Shown piece by piece: positions 61,667 to 64,000 of a stretch of 64,000 bases of DNA (positions are counted from its first letter, which is position 1; the number at the start of each line of letters is the position of its first letter). Source of the stretch: Axinella damicornis (taxonomy: Eukaryota; Porifera; Demospongiae; Axinellida; Axinellidae). A program made the position numbers and the translations under genes. The notes under the pieces were generated by a model. That model saw only the letters and a list, made by a program, of their open reading frames with translations. It was not told the DNA's origin and made no database searches. The DNA lies in assembly GCA_963931865.1 (NCBI GenBank), contig OZ007511.1:7930344-7994343 (forward strand), written 5' to 3'.

Positions 61667-62356
61667 AAGTCGCGCGTTCTGCCATCGTACTCGCGCGCAT
61701 GAACCGATCAAATTTGCCGGGATACACGTGTGCACTAGTCTGGTACCCAGACTCCATTCTGGAACGGGGACTACAATTATTCGCTCGAGCTTTACAGTTT
61801 CGATCGATCGCGCGCTGGAGAAAAGCGAAGGGCGAGCTTGTTAGGCTAGTGATGTCTGAGGATACTCCCAAGGCGTGAGAACGTTATGTTGAAGCGTGAG
61901 AGCGTGAGATTGAGTGCTGAAGCGTGAGACTCACGCCGGAGGCAGTCCTGATCATTGTACTAGAAATATCTTAGCTGGTTACAATGCCAAGTGCATGGTA
62001 CCTCTTCCCCCTCCCAGTAAAGTATGGAACGCTGTCGCAGGAACTGAAGTCTGTTCGTACAGCCACAAGCACATTGTCAAGGCAGTTGATTTCTCCCAGG
62101 TGGGTAATACACTGATGAGCAAGTCATGGGAGCAGTGATGACGTCAGGTGGATGAAGGGGGTTGGGGCCCCCAGTTTGTTCAGGAGGTCCTGGTTCAGTC
62201 CATCATCTGTTTGTTCTGGGTTCAAGTGCTCCACCATGAGCCCAGACTCCTAACTCCCCCCCCGACATCTACAACTCCCAGGCCTTCCACTATGGTCTAC
62301 ACAAACTGTCTAACACTGGGTGGGCCTAAGTAATAATATTACAGTTCCACCAAGAC

Positions 62357-64000
62357 ATCCCCATGTGAACTGTACATTGCCCAGTAACGACCATTCCAGC
62401 CTTGTCCCCAGGCCCATGTGAACTGTACATTGCCCAGTAACGACCATTCCAGCCTTGTCCCCAGGCCCATGTGAACTGTACATTGCCTAGTAACGACCAT
62501 TCCAGCCTTGTCCCCAGGCCCATGTGAACTGTACATTGCCTAGTAACGACCATTCCAGCCTTGTCCCCAGGCCCATGTGAACTGTACATTGCCTAGTAAC
62601 GACCATTCCAGCCTTGTCCTCAGGCCCATGTGAACTGTACATTGCCCAGTAACGACCATTCCAGCCTTGTCCCCAGGCCCATGTGAACTGTACATTGCCC
62701 AGTAACGACCATTCCAGCCTTGTCCCCAGGCCCATGTGAACTGTACATTGCCCAGTAACGACCATTCCAGCCTTGTCCCCAGGCCCATGTGAACTGTACA
62801 TTACCCAGTAACGACCATTCCAGCCTTGTCCCCAGGCCCATGTGAACTGTACATTGCCCAGTAACGACCATTCAAGCCTTGTCCCCAGGCCCATGTGAAC
62901 TGTACATTGCCCAGTAACGACCATTCCAGCCTTGTCCCCAGGCCCATGTGAACTGTACATTGCCCAGTAACGACCATTCCAGCCTTGTCCCCAGGCCCAT
63001 GTGAACTGTACATTGCCCAGTAACGACCATTCAAGCCTTGTCCCCAGGCCCATGTGAACTGTACATTGCCCAGTAACGACCATTCCAGCCTTGTCCCCAG
63101 GCCCATGTGAACTGTACATTGCCCAGTAACGACCATTCCAGCCTTGTCCCCAGGCCCATGTGAACTGTACATTGCCCAGTAACGACCATTCCAGCCTTGT
63201 CCCCAGGCCCATGTGAACTGTACATTGCCCAGTAACGACCATTCCAGCCTTGTCCCCAGGCCCATGTGAACTGTACATTGCCCAGTAACGACCATTCCAG
63301 CCTTGTCCCCAGGCCCATGTGAACTGTACATTGCCTAGTAACGACCATTCCAGCCTTGTCCCCAGGCCCATGTGAACTGTACATTGCCCAGTAACGACCA
63401 TTCCAGCCTTGTCCCCAGGCCCATGTGAACTGTACATTGCCTAGTAACGACCATTCCAGCCTTGTCCCCAGGCCCATGTGAACTGTACATTGCCTAGTAA
63501 CGACCATTCCAGCCTTGTCCCCAGGCCCATGTGAACTGTACATTGCCCAGTAACGACCATTCCAGCCTTGTCCCCAGGCCCATGTGAACTGTACATTGCC
63601 CAGTAACGACCATTCAAGCCTTGTCCCCAGGCCCATGTGAACTGTACATTGCCCAGTAACGACCATTCCAGCCTTGTCCCCAGGCCCATGTGAACTGTGC
63701 ATTGCCCAGTAACGACCATTCCAGCCTTGTCCCCAGGCCCATGTGAACTGTACATTGCCCAGTAACGACCATTCCAGCCTTGTCCCCAGGCCCATGTGAA
63801 CTGTACATTGCCTAGTAACGACCATTCCAGCCTTGTCCCCAGGCCCATGTGAACTGTACATTGCCTAGTAACGACCATTCCAGCCTTGTCCCCAGGCCCA
63901 TGTGAACTGTACATTGCCCAGTAACGACCATTCCAGCCTTGTCCCCAGGCCCATGTGAACTGTACATTGCCCAGTAACGACCATTCAAGCCTTGTCCCCA
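62357..64000. repeat. 53-bp minisatellite, about 31 copies, running off the window
   Basis: The unit begins CCCATGTGAACTGTACATTG and contains CAGTAACGACCATTCCAGCC. Copies differ mainly at CCCAGT/CCTAGT and TTCCAG/TTCAAG. Because 53 is not a multiple of three, the long minus-strand frames through it are artefacts of the repeat. Confidence 0.97.

Noticed and set aside
62326..63914. Long minus-strand frames with MYSSHGPGDKAGMVV-type repeats
   Set aside because: Products of the 53-bp minisatellite read in three successive frames. There is no start context or unique coding sequence.

Overview
This is a eukaryotic, almost certainly metazoan window: coding exons are separated by GT-AG introns, there are TATA boxes, an AATAAA poly(A) signal and abundant small transposable elements. 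The protein content suggests a sponge (Porifera, probably a demosponge). Two loci encode a right-handed beta-helix / multi-pass membrane protein class that I know mainly from sponge genomes, alongside a TRIM-NHL protein, a secreted multicopper oxidase with somatomedin-B-like repeats, a death-domain exon and a STRAP-like WD40 fragment. The species assignment is inference.

Layout. 1-9.3 kb (+): the 3' part (seven recognised exons) of a multi-pass membrane protein gene. One intron carries a 14-copy, 64-bp minisatellite that begins inside the exon. Another carries a 4.1-kb fold-back transposon with 8-bp target duplications. 10.5-14.7 kb (-): multicopper oxidase with three C-terminal somatomedin-B-like modules, a 5'UTR intron and a TATA box. 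15.7-16.7 kb: a 200-N assembly gap and MITE remnants. 17.0-18.1 kb (+): an intronless 340-aa protein of unknown family. 18.6-27 kb: MITE-rich DNA, including two nearly identical TTAA-flanked elements, then the last exon of a death-domain gene. 28.7-37.0 kb (-): a beta-helix / multi-pass membrane gene. It is split in its coding exon by a 4.39-kb transposable element with an ATT target duplication and also carries a stop codon, a 41-bp insertion and a frameshift. A broken paralogue fragment lies just upstream of it (37.2-37.9 kb). 41.7-44.0 kb (+): TRIM-NHL. 44-49.4 kb: repeats only. 49.4-51.7 kb (+): a two-exon 713-aa protein with a faint MACPF-like signature and a C-terminal repeat half. 52-56.3 kb: a diverged tandem array of ~1-kb units. 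57.1-58.1 kb: third copy of the TTAA element. 60.4-62.1 kb: STRAP-like exons, probably a remnant. 62.36-64.0 kb: a 53-bp minisatellite running off the end.

The most informative biology is the interplay of genes and repeats. The membrane genes at 0-9 kb and 29-37 kb align with each other through their membrane halves, one cut by introns and the other uninterrupted apart from the transposon. The transposon's target duplication lets the pre-insertion exon be read directly. Seven short palindromic elements with TAGYCTCG-type ends lie across the window, and five have recognisable 9-bp target duplications (four perfect), so they form one active-looking MITE family. I see no operon-like or prokaryotic system, no CRISPR array and no complete transposase.
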